Virus record (IMG/VR): IMGVR_UViG_3300031951_000003
Location: 248,001-312,000 of that record
From: a virus
Length of the DNA: 64,000 bases
Strand: one strand, 5' to 3'
Positions within the stretch are counted from its first letter, which is position 1. The number at the start of each line of letters is the position of its first letter. Positions 25,101 through 34,093 of the stretch are shown piece by piece. Under the pieces are notes generated by a model. It was given only the letters and a program-made list of their open reading frames with translations, did no database searches and was not told the origin of the DNA. The position numbers and the translations under genes were made by a program.

Positions 25101-26890
25101 GATTCTGAACAAAACAAGAGGTGAACGAGCCAGGTCCTGTTGCACCTTGTGCACCTTGGGCTCCTTGTCCTCCCGTAGGACCCGTAGGACCCGTAGGACC
25201 ACCCGACCCTTGTGCACCTTGGTTACCCGTAGGACCAGTAGGACCACCTGGTCCTTGTGCACCTTGGTTACCTTGAGGTCCTGTTACACCTGGTGCACCT
25301 TGAGCACCTTGACCTCCGTTTGGACCTTTCGGTCCAGCAGCTCCTTGCGCCCCTTGGCTACCCGTAGCACCCCCACCACCTTGAGGACCTTGAGCACCTT
25401 GAGCACCCTGACCTCCTGTTCCACCTTGTGGTCCTGGAGCACCTTGAGCACCTTGATTTCCTGTTGCTCCTTGTGCACCTGGATGACCTGTAGCACCCTT
25501 ACCACCCTGTGAACCCTGAGCACCTGTTGCTCCCTGAGGACCAATTGCACCTGTATTACCCCCTGCACCTTGTGCACCTTGTGGTCCTGTGGCACCTTGT
25601 GCTCCTGGATGTCCTGTTCCTCCACCAGAACCTGTTGGACCTTGTGGTCCTGTGGCTCCCTGTGCTCCTGGATGTCCTGTTCCTCCACCTGAACCTTGAG
25701 GACCTTGTGGTCCTGTGGCTCCTTGTGCTCCTGGATGTCCTGTTCCTCCACCCGAACCTGTTGGACCTTGTGGTCCTGTGGCTCCTTGTGCTCCTGTATG
25801 ACCAACGGCACCTTGAGCACCTTGAGGTCCTGTTGGTCCTGTTGCTCCTTGAGCTCCTGGATGTCCTGTGGCTCCTTGAGCACCCGTCGAACCTGCATTA
25901 CCTGTAGCACCTTGAGCACCAGGGTGACCTGTGTTTCCTGTTGGCCCCTGTGCACCTTGTGGTCCTGTAGCACCTTGAGCACCCGCATGACCCGTCGCAC
26001 CTTGTGCCCCAGTAGAACCAGCATTCCCCGTAGCACCTTGTGCACCTGGATGACCTGTATTTCCTGTTGGTCCCTGTGCTCCTTGTGGTCCTGTAGCACC
26101 CTGAGCACCAGCATGACCCGTCGCACCTTGTGGTCCTTGAGCCCCTTGAGGACCTGTAGCACCTTGAGGTCCTACTGCACCTGTAGAACCTGTAGGTCCT
26201 TGTGCACCTGTATTACCTGTGGCTCCTTGTGGGCCAACATTTCCTTGTGCTCCTGTATTACCTTGTGCTCCTGTGTTACCTGTGGCTCCTTGTGGTCCTA
26301 CGTTACCTGTAGCCCCGGTAGCTCCCTGAGCCCCTGTGTTACCTGTGGCCCCTTGTGGTCCAACATTTCCTTGTGCTCCTGTATTACCTTGTGCTCCTGT
26401 ATTACCTGTGGCCCCTTGTGGACCAACATTTCCTTGTGCTCCTGTATTACCTTGTGCTCCTGTGTTACCTGTAGCTCCTTGAGCACCTGTATGACCCTGT
26501 GCACCTGTATTTCCTTGTGCTCCTGTATTACCTGTGGCCCCTTGTGGTCCAACATTTCCTTGAGCTCCCGTGTTACCTTGCGCTCCTGTGTTACCTGTGG
26601 CTCCTTGTGCACCTGTATTACCCTGTGCACCTGTATTTCCTTGTGCACCGGTATTTCCCGTGGCTCCTTGTGCACCTGTATTACCCTGTGCACCCTGGGT
26701 TGTGCCTTTAGCACCCTGTGCCCCTTGGGGTCCAACCTGACCTTGTGCACCTGTATCACCTTGTGCACCTTGTATTCCTTGTAACCCTTGTGCACCCAAA
26801 TTTCCCTGTGCACCCGTATCACCCTGTGCACCTGTATTGCCCTGCGCACCTTGGTGACCCTGAGCCCCTTGAGCTCCTGCAATACCTGTG
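20100..26890 (-). repeat. Collagen-like Gly-X-Y coding repeats in three tandem genes
   Basis: Three long blocks of nine-base units coding Gly-X-Y (commonly GGTGCTCAA-type codons) fill most of 20.1-26.9 kb. Larger periods are visible: roughly 33-51-base modules such as [13 protein letters not shown] and [15 protein letters not shown] recur with small changes. These tracts create long shadow frames on the other strand and are likely recombination and slippage hot spots. Confidence 0.9.
22103..24532 (-). CDS. Collagen-like fibre with S74 intramolecular chaperone
   Basis: 809 residues with the same plan as its neighbours: N-terminal beta domain (1-88), about 600 residues of Gly-X-Y with frequent GAQGAQ and GGTTGAQ modules, then an S74 domain from SDQRLKDN with [16 protein letters not shown] and a C-terminal coiled coil ending in a short basic tail. 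The Gly triplets are often interrupted by double Thr (GGTTGAQ), which would add kinks. It shares one base with the upstream gene and overlaps the downstream one by eight, so all three are probably made from one mRNA. Confidence 0.92.
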   Translation of the reverse strand: MSDVIIYPNGKSGGNPNPHMEFEGISSADKIQLSVNGSGNIQVSSTTKSNIATIGAELLVDGAKVTGGIYGLYVGGIEMINEVGEWVGPAEGISGFTGAQGAQGASGTTGSQGSIGAQGAQGSQGAKGAIGNVGAQGSQGSIGPQGAQGATGGQGAQGAQGADTGAQGGQGAQGGQGAQGAQGANTGAQGSQGAQGGQGAQGAQGGTIGAQGAQGAQGGQGSQGAQGANTGAQGAQGAQGGQGAQGAQGGTTGAQGAQGAQGGQGAQGAQGGTTGAQGSTGAQGAQGSQGAQGGTTGAQGAQGSQGGQGAQGAQGGTTGAQGGQGAQGGTGAQGAQGGTTGAQGGQGSQGGQGAQGAQGASTGAQGNQGAQGPQGAQGAQGANTGAQGNTGAQGAQGSQGAQGANTGAQGNQGAQGPQGAQGAQGANTGAQGNTGAQGAQGSQGAQGGSTGAQGATGNQGAQGAQGAQGGSTGAQGAPGVQGSQGAQGAQGASTGAQGAPGVQGSQGAQGAQGGNTGAQGAPGVQGSQGAQGAQGGNQGAQGNQGAQGPTGAQGAQGGTTGAQGSQGGGGSTGAQGAQGGAQGAQGAQGPVGAQGGTGGGGATGFQGAQGPTGPTGGTGGQGAQGAVGPGGGPGATGAQGAQGSGGGQGGQGAQGATGSGGGQGGQGAQGNVGPTGPQGGTGPTGGQGAQGAQGPPSDQRLKDNIQSLTNVLEKVKGIEGVRFEWVDHPKISMNRAISLPSAFTGETIGFIAQQIEDIVPEVVWTDEEGFKSVEYGLMVSLGIGALQEQQKRIISIMERIKILKDNLSV

Positions 26891-27156
26891 GTTGGTCCAA
26901 TCCAATCCAAAGTTCCATCAATTACTTGAACTGAGTCAATAGCAAAATAATCAGAAACATTAAGCGTTACAACACCAATTGTTTGGCTAGAACGGTCAAT
27001 AACTAATTGATTAGTAACTGATGCTGAGCTAAGATTAATCTTACCCGTTGGCACAACTCTCCAAACACTTGTTCCACTGTTAACCCAATTTATATAAGGG
27101 ACTCTGTCTGGTGTTCTAGAAATGGAATTACTCGGAACTATTAAAATATCACCCAT
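24532..27156 (-). CDS. Collagen-like fibre with extra Cys-rich domain and S74 chaperone
   Basis: 874 residues, first of the three fibre genes. N-terminal domain (1-95), about 565 residues of Gly-X-Y ([15 protein letters not shown] and GHPGAQ modules), then, unlike its paralogues, an inserted Cys/aromatic domain of about 90 residues (from [13 protein letters not shown] onwards) before the S74 domain at SDRRVKYN ... [16 protein letters not shown]. The inserted domain sits where the fibre tip would be and is the best candidate for receptor contact, as S74 is removed after folding. TTGTATTTATA precedes the gene by 19 bases. Confidence 0.92.
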   Translation of the reverse strand: MGDILIVPSNSISRTPDRVPYINWVNSGTSVWRVVPTGKINLSSASVTNQLVIDRSSQTIGVVTLNVSDYFAIDSVQVIDGTLDWIGPTTGIAGAQGAQGHQGAQGNTGAQGDTGAQGNLGAQGLQGIQGAQGDTGAQGQVGPQGAQGAKGTTQGAQGNTGAQGATGNTGAQGNTGAQGNTGAQGATGNTGAQGNTGAQGNVGPQGATGNTGAQGNTGAQGHTGAQGATGNTGAQGNTGAQGNVGPQGATGNTGAQGNTGAQGNVGPQGATGNTGAQGATGATGNVGPQGATGNTGAQGNTGAQGNVGPQGATGNTGAQGPTGSTGAVGPQGATGPQGAQGPQGATGHAGAQGATGPQGAQGPTGNTGHPGAQGATGNAGSTGAQGATGHAGAQGATGPQGAQGPTGNTGHPGAQGATGNAGSTGAQGATGHPGAQGATGPTGPQGAQGAVGHTGAQGATGPQGPTGSGGGTGHPGAQGATGPQGPQGSGGGTGHPGAQGATGPQGPTGSGGGTGHPGAQGATGPQGAQGAGGNTGAIGPQGATGAQGSQGGKGATGHPGAQGATGNQGAQGAPGPQGGTGGQGAQGAQGPQGGGGATGSQGAQGAAGPKGPNGGQGAQGAPGVTGPQGNQGAQGPGGPTGPTGNQGAQGSGGPTGPTGPTGGQGAQGAQGATGPGSFTSCFVQNLCGDSYYAICVNAGACQNRTVYSQDINWQANFSIQLASDVTTCQNSTFQWTYGSITIGVTYLYYGSTNFNGYFTYGGSCSDRRVKYNVKSLDNTLEKILELRVVEYDWNEKLTKSDYIKRLNNNKLHSIGLIAQNVKEFFPTVVKIGSDGFYTVEYNRMNAVLIEGIKEQQVFISDIEKQINELENLLN

Positions 27157-27175
27157 GAATGTTTTTTTCTATTTA

Positions 27176-27186
27176 TATAAATACAA
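27176..27186 (-). promoter_or_regulatory. TTGTATTTATA motif upstream of the fibre operon
   Basis: On the minus strand CTTGTATTTATA lies 19 bases before ATG 27156 and continues into the palindrome TATTTATATAAATA. It is the only promoter-like element before the 7.4-kb three-fibre operon. Confidence 0.45.
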
Positions 27187-27256
27187 GTTGAATAGAATTT
27201 GTATTCATTTTTATTTTGGAAAATTTTATAATTGACACTATTATAATTATTAATTT

Positions 27257-27970
27257 ATGACATTAAAAAAAATAGGTAGCAAATCTTACGTTGTAAACTT
27301 ACTTTCAGACTACATTCTTTCTGAGATATCAACTGAAGAGAACTCAATAATAAAAGTAATCGACTGTGGTAATTTTTTTGTTATCAAAGGAAAAACCACT
27401 TCAAAAGAAGTTTTATTTTTACCAAACATAATTTCTAAATTTAATGAGAGATTCGAAATACCCTCTAAACTCACCCATACAATTGACTTAATTGAATATG
27501 ATTCTGATTTACCTGATGTAAAGTCAATTTCCCACACATACCACAGTAATACCTCCAACTGTTCATATAATCAAACCGAAATCGAAAAAAATGAGATTTC
27601 CGAAGAAACTGATGAATTAGTATACGTTTCTTCATTTCCCCACGGTTATTCCCTAACTCAGGGTAGATTACTTTATTATTATGGGAAAAAAATATTCTAC
27701 AACATTCCATCCAATTACCTTGTCACGAGTTTGGAATTTCATCTAACAAATGAGAGAAATGATGAAAATGAATTTGGATTCAGCGTTTACGATGGATTTT
27801 ACAAAACAAAGGATGAAGTGCTTCGTTCTGCGGTCTTAGATATATTTGATTTCAATATGGAGCCAATCGCCAAAGAAATAAAAAAAGTGGATTGGAGTAT
27901 CGAACTCACAGACCCACTTTACGAATATGATTTTTTGAAAGAAAAGGTTGAGGGATTTATTATTATATAA
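27257..27970 (+). CDS. Hypothetical protein, 237 aa
   Basis: Isolated plus-strand gene between the divergent fibre operon and a convergent redox operon, whose end it overlaps by eight bases. Residues 15-75 (SDYILSEI, GNFFVIKGKTTS, then LPNIISKF) weakly resemble the N-terminal domain of S-adenosylmethionine synthetase, but the catalytic GHPDK start is absent, so an active enzyme is unlikely. Otherwise unrecognised. Confidence 0.65.
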   Translation: MTLKKIGSKSYVVNLLSDYILSEISTEENSIIKVIDCGNFFVIKGKTTSKEVLFLPNIISKFNERFEIPSKLTHTIDLIEYDSDLPDVKSISHTYHSNTSNCSYNQTEIEKNEISEETDELVYVSSFPHGYSLTQGRLLYYYGKKIFYNIPSNYLVTSLEFHLTNERNDENEFGFSVYDGFYKTKDEVLRSAVLDIFDFNMEPIAKEIKKVDWSIELTDPLYEYDFLKEKVEGFIII

Positions 27971-28262
27971 TACCTAATTTTTTTCTGTGTCCTTGTATAA
28001 TTTGAATTGCCTCAGTTAATTCATTATAATTTCTTTCTGGAGCATATAAATGAGGTTCATAATCTTTATCGTCACCTTCGATAATCATCAAAGCTGGAAC
28101 CATGTCATTTTCCGTCACTTCAGAATACATATTATATTCTTTGGAATACTCATCGATGTCTCGTTCAAAGAAGTCTATGTTTTCGGTTCTCAACATTTTT
28201 TTGAATTCATCACAATGAGGACATCCTTTCATTGTGTATACTATAACGTTTAAATTTTTCAT
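27963..28262 (-). CDS. Glutaredoxin-like protein
   Basis: 99 residues. YTMKGCPHCDEFKKML gives the dithiol site Cys14-Pro-His-Cys17; the following DFFERDIDEYSKEY and MVPALMI (cis-Pro region) fit the glutaredoxin fold. T4-like phages use such proteins to supply electrons to ribonucleotide reductase; no reductase gene is in this window. One base separates it from the thioredoxin gene. Confidence 0.85.
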   Translation of the reverse strand: MKNLNVIVYTMKGCPHCDEFKKMLRTENIDFFERDIDEYSKEYNMYSEVTENDMVPALMIIEGDDKDYEPHLYAPERNYNELTEAIQIIQGHRKKLGII

Positions 28263-28263
28263 T

Positions 28264-28587
28264 TTAATCTAAAAGATTTAATACTTCGGGTGCAGTCATG
28301 ACACCAGGTTTAGAAAACACCTCTTTACCTTCTTTAAATATTTTAATTGTTGGAACACTTCTGATTTGAAGTTCGTTTACGACATACTCTCTATCGGAAT
28401 CAATATCCAACTTATAGATTGAATACTTGGGTGAACTTGTTGACTCACTAATCAGGGATTCGTTCACCTTTTCGAGATTGTATAACATTATTTTACAAGG
28501 TCCGCACCATGTTGCAAACAAATCCAATACAAAATTTTCTCCGTTGTTAATTTTTTGTTTAAGTTGTTCCGTTGTTATCTGTTCCAT
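28264..28587 (-). CDS. Thioredoxin
   Basis: 107 residues, the usual thioredoxin length. FATWCGPCK carries the active site Cys28-Gly-Pro-Cys31, followed by YKLDIDSDREY and SVPTIKIFKEG with the cis-proline. It reduces protein disulfides, in phages mainly for ribonucleotide reductase or host takeover. The start overlaps the gene above by 29 bases and the glutaredoxin gene follows directly, so the two are co-expressed. Confidence 0.92.
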   Translation of the reverse strand: MEQITTEQLKQKINNGENFVLDLFATWCGPCKIMLYNLEKVNESLISESTSSPKYSIYKLDIDSDREYVVNELQIRSVPTIKIFKEGKEVFSKPGVMTAPEVLNLLD

Positions 28588-28918
28588 CTTTGAAGGGTTT
28601 TAAAAGTTGAGTTGTTAAAAAAACAAGTTCTTTAAATTGTTCAGGTTTATAATAAATAGTGAGTCCAAACTCATCTTCTCCATTTACGTTTATTGTATTA
28701 ACTTGAAGATAGAACTTTTGAGCTGTTTCGTAAATGACTTCCTCCCATTTAGCTTTGCCTCGGTTGGAAACTACTCCTCTCTCATAAACTCTCTTAAGTT
28801 TTTTTTCATCCAAATACTTGATTAAATCATCTGGATATCTGTGAAAATCCAAAAGGGAAAAAATACCTTCTTTTTTTTCTAATTGATTAATAAAATCTGG
28901 TTTACCTAAAAATCCCAT
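28559..28918 (-). CDS. Hypothetical protein, 119 aa
   Basis: Soluble alpha-beta protein ahead of thioredoxin in the same operon, overlapping it by 29 bases and the 537-aa gene by 13. No motif recognised. Confidence 0.75.
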   Translation of the reverse strand: MGFLGKPDFINQLEKKEGIFSLLDFHRYPDDLIKYLDEKKLKRVYERGVVSNRGKAKWEEVIYETAQKFYLQVNTINVNGEDEFGLTIYYKPEQFKELVFLTTQLLKPFKDGTDNNGTT

Positions 28919-30519
28919 GTGTAATAATTGTTTGTTGTTTTTCTCTCAGTCCAAATCAAGTTTCCATCATCATCAAAATGAGAACCTGAGGAAAGTTTGA
29001 TTCCGTTGTTACAAACTTTTTCTATCGAGACTGTTTCGAATTTTTTATCCTCAAAGCAAGATAAGACAACTTCATCTAATTTCAATAGAACCTTACTCCA
29101 AGATGAATCAAGTTTTTGATTGAATTTTCCTAAAGTTTGAACTCTATCCACATGTATTTTGTCTATATTTTTCAGAAAAACAATTCTATATTCAATCGTT
29201 GCTCTTTCTGTGGAATCAATTGAATTTTTTCTAAGTGAAATTATCATGGAACCCGCTTTACCAATATATCCTTTTACACAGTTGGATTGATTAAAACTTT
29301 CATGATTATATTCTTCACTAGTTTTCAATAAGACAGGAAAAAAATCATCTAAAGGTTTTTCGATTCTGTCATAAAAATACTCAGGATAAAGTCTTATGTA
29401 AGACCCTTTACGATAATGGTCCAATTTATCAGTCCAATCCAAGTGTTCTGCTTGGAATTTATTGTAATCATTACCATCAGTCGTCCACCTTGTTTCAGTC
29501 TCACCGAATTCTTTTAAGGAAGTGTAGGTTCTTACATGGTCATTAAATGTCCAATTGTTCATTGTGTCATTGAGAATCATTCCTTTAAAAACAGAATAAA
29601 CTTTTTTCAATTCTTCGTTGGAAAGATAATTTTTGAAATTATCAGGTATTGATATGGATTTCCCTTGAGAACTTAGAATTTCTTTGATGATATCACCATC
29701 TTGATTTAACCAATCCTCTCCGAATAATTTCTTAGCACAAGTATAAAGTTCAACATTGAGAAAATTTACTTCATGTAGATATTTTTTAAGTTTTTTTCCT
29801 TTAAAACTCCAAACTTGCATAAATGTATCAACAATTTTCTTGTCATTTTTTTTCAAGATTTTTCTGTAATCCTTACCCCACATGAAATTCACATAAATCC
29901 AAAAATTATTTGGATACTTGAAACCCTTTTTGTCCAAATAGAATTTCATTAATTTTTCATCATTATCCAATTTATCCAAATTTAAATCTATTCTTTCGAA
30001 GAATTTATTAGCAACTTCGAAAATAACCTCAGATGAGTTGTCACAAAAATTGGAGAGATGATTTTTGATACTTGACAGTATAGAGGAAAAAGGGTTATTA
30101 GGAAAATAATTTCTTCGTATGGATTTAGTGAATTTTTTTTTCTTTTGGTAATTGTGCAAATATCCTCTATAAAAATCGCCCGTCTTTTTGTTTACGGTTA
30201 GAAATTCAACATTTTTAGAGACTTTGAACCATGGCTTCCCAACCCCTCTGGCCTTTCCACCATAGAAAAATTTCAAGGATAATTTATCATCTTTTTCTTC
30301 AATTACAATCATACTGTAATACCTGTTTACAGCATAGATGGGGTTGGCAAAATTCTTTACGAATGTTTCCTCATCGTGAAATTTGTTTTCAATTACGAAT
30401 AAAGGATGTCTCAAGTCCTCTGTTTCTCCAAAAACTATATTCCTCTCATTCAAAGATGAGTGGTCTCTATATTTTTCAGAAATGAATTTTGTAAAATTTA
30501 CTTTATAGATTTCAGTCAT
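28906..30519 (-). CDS. PcfJ-like protein
   Basis: 537 residues. The C-terminal part has the order seen in PcfJ-like proteins: NCVKGYIGKAGSMIISLR (about 405-425), then an R-A-T-I-E-Y strand and V-Q-T-L-G-K-F-N-Q. PcfJ was first named on a conjugative plasmid and occurs in many phages; its activity is unknown. The N-terminal 150 residues are a separate domain. The start MTEIYKVNFTKFISE ends in I-x-E, like capsid-targeting peptides. It follows a terminator and a -7 element, so it heads the operon down to 27963. Confidence 0.7.
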   Translation of the reverse strand: MTEIYKVNFTKFISEKYRDHSSLNERNIVFGETEDLRHPLFVIENKFHDEETFVKNFANPIYAVNRYYSMIVIEEKDDKLSLKFFYGGKARGVGKPWFKVSKNVEFLTVNKKTGDFYRGYLHNYQKKKKFTKSIRRNYFPNNPFSSILSSIKNHLSNFCDNSSEVIFEVANKFFERIDLNLDKLDNDEKLMKFYLDKKGFKYPNNFWIYVNFMWGKDYRKILKKNDKKIVDTFMQVWSFKGKKLKKYLHEVNFLNVELYTCAKKLFGEDWLNQDGDIIKEILSSQGKSISIPDNFKNYLSNEELKKVYSVFKGMILNDTMNNWTFNDHVRTYTSLKEFGETETRWTTDGNDYNKFQAEHLDWTDKLDHYRKGSYIRLYPEYFYDRIEKPLDDFFPVLLKTSEEYNHESFNQSNCVKGYIGKAGSMIISLRKNSIDSTERATIEYRIVFLKNIDKIHVDRVQTLGKFNQKLDSSWSKVLLKLDEVVLSCFEDKKFETVSIEKVCNNGIKLSSGSHFDDDGNLIWTERKTTNNYYTWDF

Positions 30520-30526
30520 TAGTATA

Positions 30527-30534
30527 CAAATATA
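30527..30534 (-). promoter_or_regulatory. -7 element TATATTTG
   Basis: TATATTTG lies seven bases before the start at 30519, just after the terminator of the previous gene. A TTTG at the expected -33 distance is missing (nearest is 28 bases away), so strength is uncertain. Confidence 0.45.
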
Positions 30535-30539
30535 ATAAA

Positions 30540-30565
30540 AAAAGAAGGGAGAAAACTCCCTTCAA
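30540..30565 (-). terminator. Rho-independent terminator, minus strand
   Basis: GAAGGGAG-TTTT-CTCCCTTC on the minus strand is followed by seven T. It ends the DUF932-like gene four bases after its stop codon. Confidence 0.85.
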
Positions 30566-30568
30566 AAA

Positions 30569-31324
30569 TTAACCACAATATGATTCAGCCAATTCCCAAA
30601 GACCGGTGTTGATTTTATTAATGGTTTGGAAGTTTTTCAATTCCTTCATTGTAACCAAACGACCTCTCTTGGATTGATATTTAGTTCCACCACGGACAAA
30701 TTTTTCTTGAATCACATTAAAGACTTTCCAAACAGAATTACCGCTATCAGCATCTCTCTCGGGACGAAGTAATTCTTCAACGTTTATTGAGGTAGGAACT
30801 GAACCTTTTTCCCAACGAAGGAGGGATGCCTTATTCATCATATCAATTGTTCTTTCTTCGTTGAGTTCTGTCGTTTCCATACGACCTACAGCTCTTTGGA
30901 TAAGTGGGAGACGGTCAGCGAACTCATCAGTGATTTGACGAACAACCCCCATGTCAACACGCATATGTTTAACAGAAATACTGTCAGCAACTGATGTTGG
31001 AACAGTAAGACCATTTGAGCAAACCAAACGGAAAAGACCGGCGCTCACTGAAAAGGTGCTCATGCCATTGTGTGAATTTCGAATCACTGCCTCAACCAAT
31101 GAATCTCCGACTTGAGGTAATTCTCCATTTCTTAAACGTAGTTCGTGACTCGAAAAACGACCTTGACCTATTTGTTTTGCGGAATAGAGTCTCCAACCTT
31201 CACGGTCAAAATTTTCCAAAATTTCCATGGTTGGAACGAAGGTATACTTCTCAGACATTTTAGGGTCTGCACTTGTAGAGAAAACGGCGGGAACTGTGTT
31301 ACGAATAGAATCGAGTGTAATCAT
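30569..31324 (-). CDS. DUF932 family protein
   Basis: 251 residues with the DUF932 plan: an N-terminal E-K-Y-x-F-V-P-T segment, RLRNGELPQVGDSLVEAVIRNSHNG, then LFRLVCSNGL, and helical C-terminus with WEKGS. DUF932 proteins occur in phages, plasmids and next to defence genes; their role is unknown. It is a monocistronic unit with a consensus promoter 19 bases upstream and a terminator directly downstream, suggesting early, strong expression. Confidence 0.85.
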   Translation of the reverse strand: MITLDSIRNTVPAVFSTSADPKMSEKYTFVPTMEILENFDREGWRLYSAKQIGQGRFSSHELRLRNGELPQVGDSLVEAVIRNSHNGMSTFSVSAGLFRLVCSNGLTVPTSVADSISVKHMRVDMGVVRQITDEFADRLPLIQRAVGRMETTELNEERTIDMMNKASLLRWEKGSVPTSINVEELLRPERDADSGNSVWKVFNVIQEKFVRGGTKYQSKRGRLVTMKELKNFQTINKINTGLWELAESYCG

Positions 31325-31342
31325 GTTTATTAATTTAGATTA

Positions 31343-31372
31343 CAAAGATACAGTATTAATTTGAATTACAAA
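31343..31372 (-). promoter_or_regulatory. Bacteroidota-type promoter (TTTG-N18-TATCTTTG)
   Basis: On the minus strand TTTG (31369-31372) precedes TATCTTTG (31343-31350) by 18 bases. It drives the DUF932 gene with a leader of roughly 13 bases. Confidence 0.8.
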
Positions 31373-31374
31373 AA

Positions 31375-31653
31375 TTAATTTAAACAAACTAGACCAAATT
31401 TAGTCTTGAAGAAAGGTGCAAATAATTCTTTAGTTTCGATTGGTTTCTGATTAAGCTCTCTACACACGTCAATGAGTTGTTTCTGAGTTAAACTAACCTC
31501 TTTACCATTTTCGATATTATCAAAGGCTACCTCACGAATCTTTACATAAAATTCTTCTTCCTTGTCTTTTGGAATAAGATTAAATAAGTCTTTTGGATTT
31601 TCCTTGAAAAACTTGACGATGTTATTCATATATATGTCAACATCTACGCTCAT
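31375..31653 (-). CDS. Hypothetical protein, 92 aa
   Basis: Start placed at the ATG at 31653 (MSVDVDIYMNN), because the longer frame would run far into the LRR gene; the 11-base separation from that gene is the usual spacing here. Small helical protein. No family recognised. Confidence 0.65.
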   Translation of the reverse strand: MSVDVDIYMNNIVKFFKENPKDLFNLIPKDKEEEFYVKIREVAFDNIENGKEVSLTQKQLIDVCRELNQKPIETKELFAPFFKTKFGLVCLN

Positions 31654-31663
31654 AGTGAAATGA

Positions 31664-32986
31664 TTATTCCTCACCTTCCAAATCCCACATATTGTTACCC
31701 ATGTCACTACCTTTTCTTTTGATACATTCAGGAACTTGACAATTGTCACTTCCTTTCAGATTAATAAAGAAAAGACTCGGCATGTTACACACACATTCAG
31801 GGATAGAAGTAAGTTGTTTGTTATTAATAAGTGCTAAGAACTTCAACTTTGGTAATTCACAAATTGAATCGGGCACAGTTTCAACACAATTATCAAGTAA
31901 TATCATTCTCAAGTCTTTGAATCTAGAAATCGATTCAGGAATGTTAATAATAATATTATTTTTGTCTCTATTTTGGATTTGAAATTCAGTCAAGGTAGAT
32001 GGTAAGTTATCTATCAAATCGTCTAAACCATAAAGGGCAATGAATTTTCCAATTGCACCATGAGAAAAACTATCAATAACAAGTTTTTCACCTCCAACAG
32101 TCAAACCTTTTGCAAATTCTGGTTTGAATAACGGTTTCAATTCAGACATTCTTCCATTGAGTAGCCCAACTAAATCTTGTTGACGGTCATCCTTGTCCAT
32201 AAATTGATTGGATGGGAAATGGAATTGAAATCTTTCAACAGGTAAACCTGTTTCAGAGGCTTTGTTAGGGTCATTTGGATTGAACACAACATATAATGGA
32301 CCGTCCTTAATATATCTATCAAACCAAGACAATCCAGGTGCAGAAGTGCACCATCTAGTCTCTCTATTATTTCCACCGTAAAAACATGCGGCTTCTTTTC
32401 CTGATAAACCCTTGTCTTCAATCTTAATCACTCTCCAATCTTCACCGTCATACATGAGTTCAGCACCAGGGTGAACTTCGGCAGTTTTTCTTTCTGCTTT
32501 AGTTGTTGTTGCCATCGTAAGGTCGAAGTCTTTAACTTCGTCATACAATTGGTCAGGAGTCAACTTCATTATATCCCTTTTTTCCAAAGGAATACGTTTG
32601 TAAAATCTTCCGAATTTCTTCAAATCATCTGTAACCTTATACAGGTCTTCCAAGAATGTTTCCTTTACTTGAGCAAGTTCTCTTTCATAACCCGTATCAC
32701 CAGGTTGTCTTTCAGTCTTAACGTTCAAGAAACTTTTGATGAGCCAGTTAACATACTTACCTGCCTTTATTTTTTCAAGTTCTTTGGAGTCTGCACTCTC
32801 AGGGTCAACGTTATTTAATTTAGTGGTAGGGTCTGCCTGCACCAATTTTAAAAATTCAGCCACGGTCATCTTGGGCTTTTGTTTTTTTCCCTTCTTGTCT
32901 TCAGTAGGTTTTGTTAAAGCATTTCTCAAAATCTCAAATCTTGATTGCTCCAACAAAATATCTTTAAGTAATGATGTAAATTTCAT
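31664..32986 (-). CDS. WCT-domain protein with leucine-rich repeats
   Basis: 440 residues. Residues 165-270 carry the same module as the gene at 15024: Cys-Phe-Tyr-Gly, then RWCT (211-214), LYVVF and a final QFMDKDD stretch. Residues about 310-425 form four or five leucine-rich repeats (IPESISRFKDLRMILLDN, VPDSICELPKLKFLAL, IPECVCNMPSLFFINL). LRRs usually bind proteins and are rare in phages. The start MKFTSLLKDILLE ends in L-x-E, like a capsid-targeting peptide. Possibly an injected protein that meets a host target; this is inference. Confidence 0.75.
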   Translation of the reverse strand: MKFTSLLKDILLEQSRFEILRNALTKPTEDKKGKKQKPKMTVAEFLKLVQADPTTKLNNVDPESADSKELEKIKAGKYVNWLIKSFLNVKTERQPGDTGYERELAQVKETFLEDLYKVTDDLKKFGRFYKRIPLEKRDIMKLTPDQLYDEVKDFDLTMATTTKAERKTAEVHPGAELMYDGEDWRVIKIEDKGLSGKEAACFYGGNNRETRWCTSAPGLSWFDRYIKDGPLYVVFNPNDPNKASETGLPVERFQFHFPSNQFMDKDDRQQDLVGLLNGRMSELKPLFKPEFAKGLTVGGEKLVIDSFSHGAIGKFIALYGLDDLIDNLPSTLTEFQIQNRDKNNIIINIPESISRFKDLRMILLDNCVETVPDSICELPKLKFLALINNKQLTSIPECVCNMPSLFFINLKGSDNCQVPECIKRKGSDMGNNMWDLEGEE

Positions 32987-33030
32987 CTACCACGAATTTA
33001 TTAATAAATATATTGATTACACAAAAATAA

Positions 33031-33870
33031 CTAATAATTCAATATCAAGAGCTCTTCACCCATATTTTGTTTCGTCCCTTTTTTCGCAGCAGCTGCTTTA
33101 GCAAACTTCTTCTTTTCCCATCTGAATCTATCTGTTGAATACCATTGACTTAAAAGGTCAAAATCGTAGTAAGATAAACTAAACTTACTTTGGACTGAAT
33201 TCAACACATTTGCCAATCTTTCGTGGTCTGCTCTGTCGAAATCATGGTTGGAATAGTAATTTTCAGTTTTCCAATATGGTGGGTCCAAGTAAATATAAGT
33301 TGACGGGGAGTCGTATTTCTCTATAACCTTTTGGAAATCCATATTTTCAACATGAGTAATCTTATTAAAGTGTTCGACCCATTTTGGATTAGATAGTTTG
33401 TCTCTGAAAGACAAATATTTTGAACGATACTTTCCCTTCAAATCTATAAAGTTAGAAGTTTCAGGTTTACTTCCACTGAACACTTGAGTGACAATGTAAA
33501 CGTATTTTGCAGCAACTTCGTAGTCAGGGTAATTTATAGTAAATCCCGATGAAAATAATTCAGTTTGATACTCTCTGAATCTATCCTTGTAACTTATGTC
33601 TGTAACTAATTTACCAAACTCTTGAACCGGTATGGTGTCCAAAACTCTTTGGAGTTCAGCAGGATTCTGAACACATTGAAATAGATTGTAGTTTAGTGGG
33701 TTGAAGTCATTGTAGACCACTCGTTTGAGGTTTGTGAATTTTTCTAAATTCATGTTGAAATAACACCAAAACATTCCCCCGAATGTTTCGACATATGTTT
33801 CCATATCCTCAGGATAGTATTCGACTATCCATTTTCCAATTTTTGATTTTCCTCCGATATAACTTAACAT
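33031..33870 (-). CDS. dam: Dam-type adenine-N6 DNA methyltransferase (D12 class)
   Basis: 279 residues. SYIGGKSKIGKWI near the N-terminus and ETFGGMFW match the AdoMet-binding FxGxG region of the alpha class; YIYLDPPYW near residue 196 is the catalytic DPPY. T4 and relatives carry Dam methylating GATC; the target site here is unknown. No endonuclease is adjacent. A TATATTTC stretch lies just before the start. Confidence 0.9.
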   Translation of the reverse strand: MLSYIGGKSKIGKWIVEYYPEDMETYVETFGGMFWCYFNMNLEKFTNLKRVVYNDFNPLNYNLFQCVQNPAELQRVLDTIPVQEFGKLVTDISYKDRFREYQTELFSSGFTINYPDYEVAAKYVYIVTQVFSGSKPETSNFIDLKGKYRSKYLSFRDKLSNPKWVEHFNKITHVENMDFQKVIEKYDSPSTYIYLDPPYWKTENYYSNHDFDRADHERLANVLNSVQSKFSLSYYDFDLLSQWYSTDRFRWEKKKFAKAAAAKKGTKQNMGEELLILNY

Positions 33871-33906
33871 ATAAGAAATATAATAAAAAAAATCAAAAAA
33901 GCAAAT

Positions 33907-34083
33907 TTAGTTATAACAATTTTTGTAAGGTCTACATGAAGCTTTCTGAGTAAATCCCATATCTGAGCATGATGTAGATTTACAATATGATTTACTATAT
34001 TTCCTTGGTTTCTTAAATTTCTTTTGTTCTTTCTCGTCCAAATATTGGTAAAGAACTCTTTTAATAATTTGTTCCAAAATCAT
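33907..34083 (-). CDS. Small Cys-rich phage protein, 58 aa
   Basis: Reads SYCKSTSCSDMGFTQKASCRP near the C-terminus with four Cys spaced C-x4-C-x10-C-x5-C, and a basic helical first half. Small proteins ending in this SYCK...MGF-QKASC pattern recur in large phages by recollection. A zinc-binding or DNA-associated peptide is possible. ATG at 34083. Confidence 0.7.
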   Translation of the reverse strand: MILEQIIKRVLYQYLDEKEQKKFKKPRKYSKSYCKSTSCSDMGFTQKASCRPYKNCYN

Positions 34084-34093
34084 AATTATAAAT

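Noticed and set aside
20100-26890. CRISPR-like array in the repeat DNA
   Set aside because: Repeats are in-frame Gly-X-Y codons without unique equal-length spacers.
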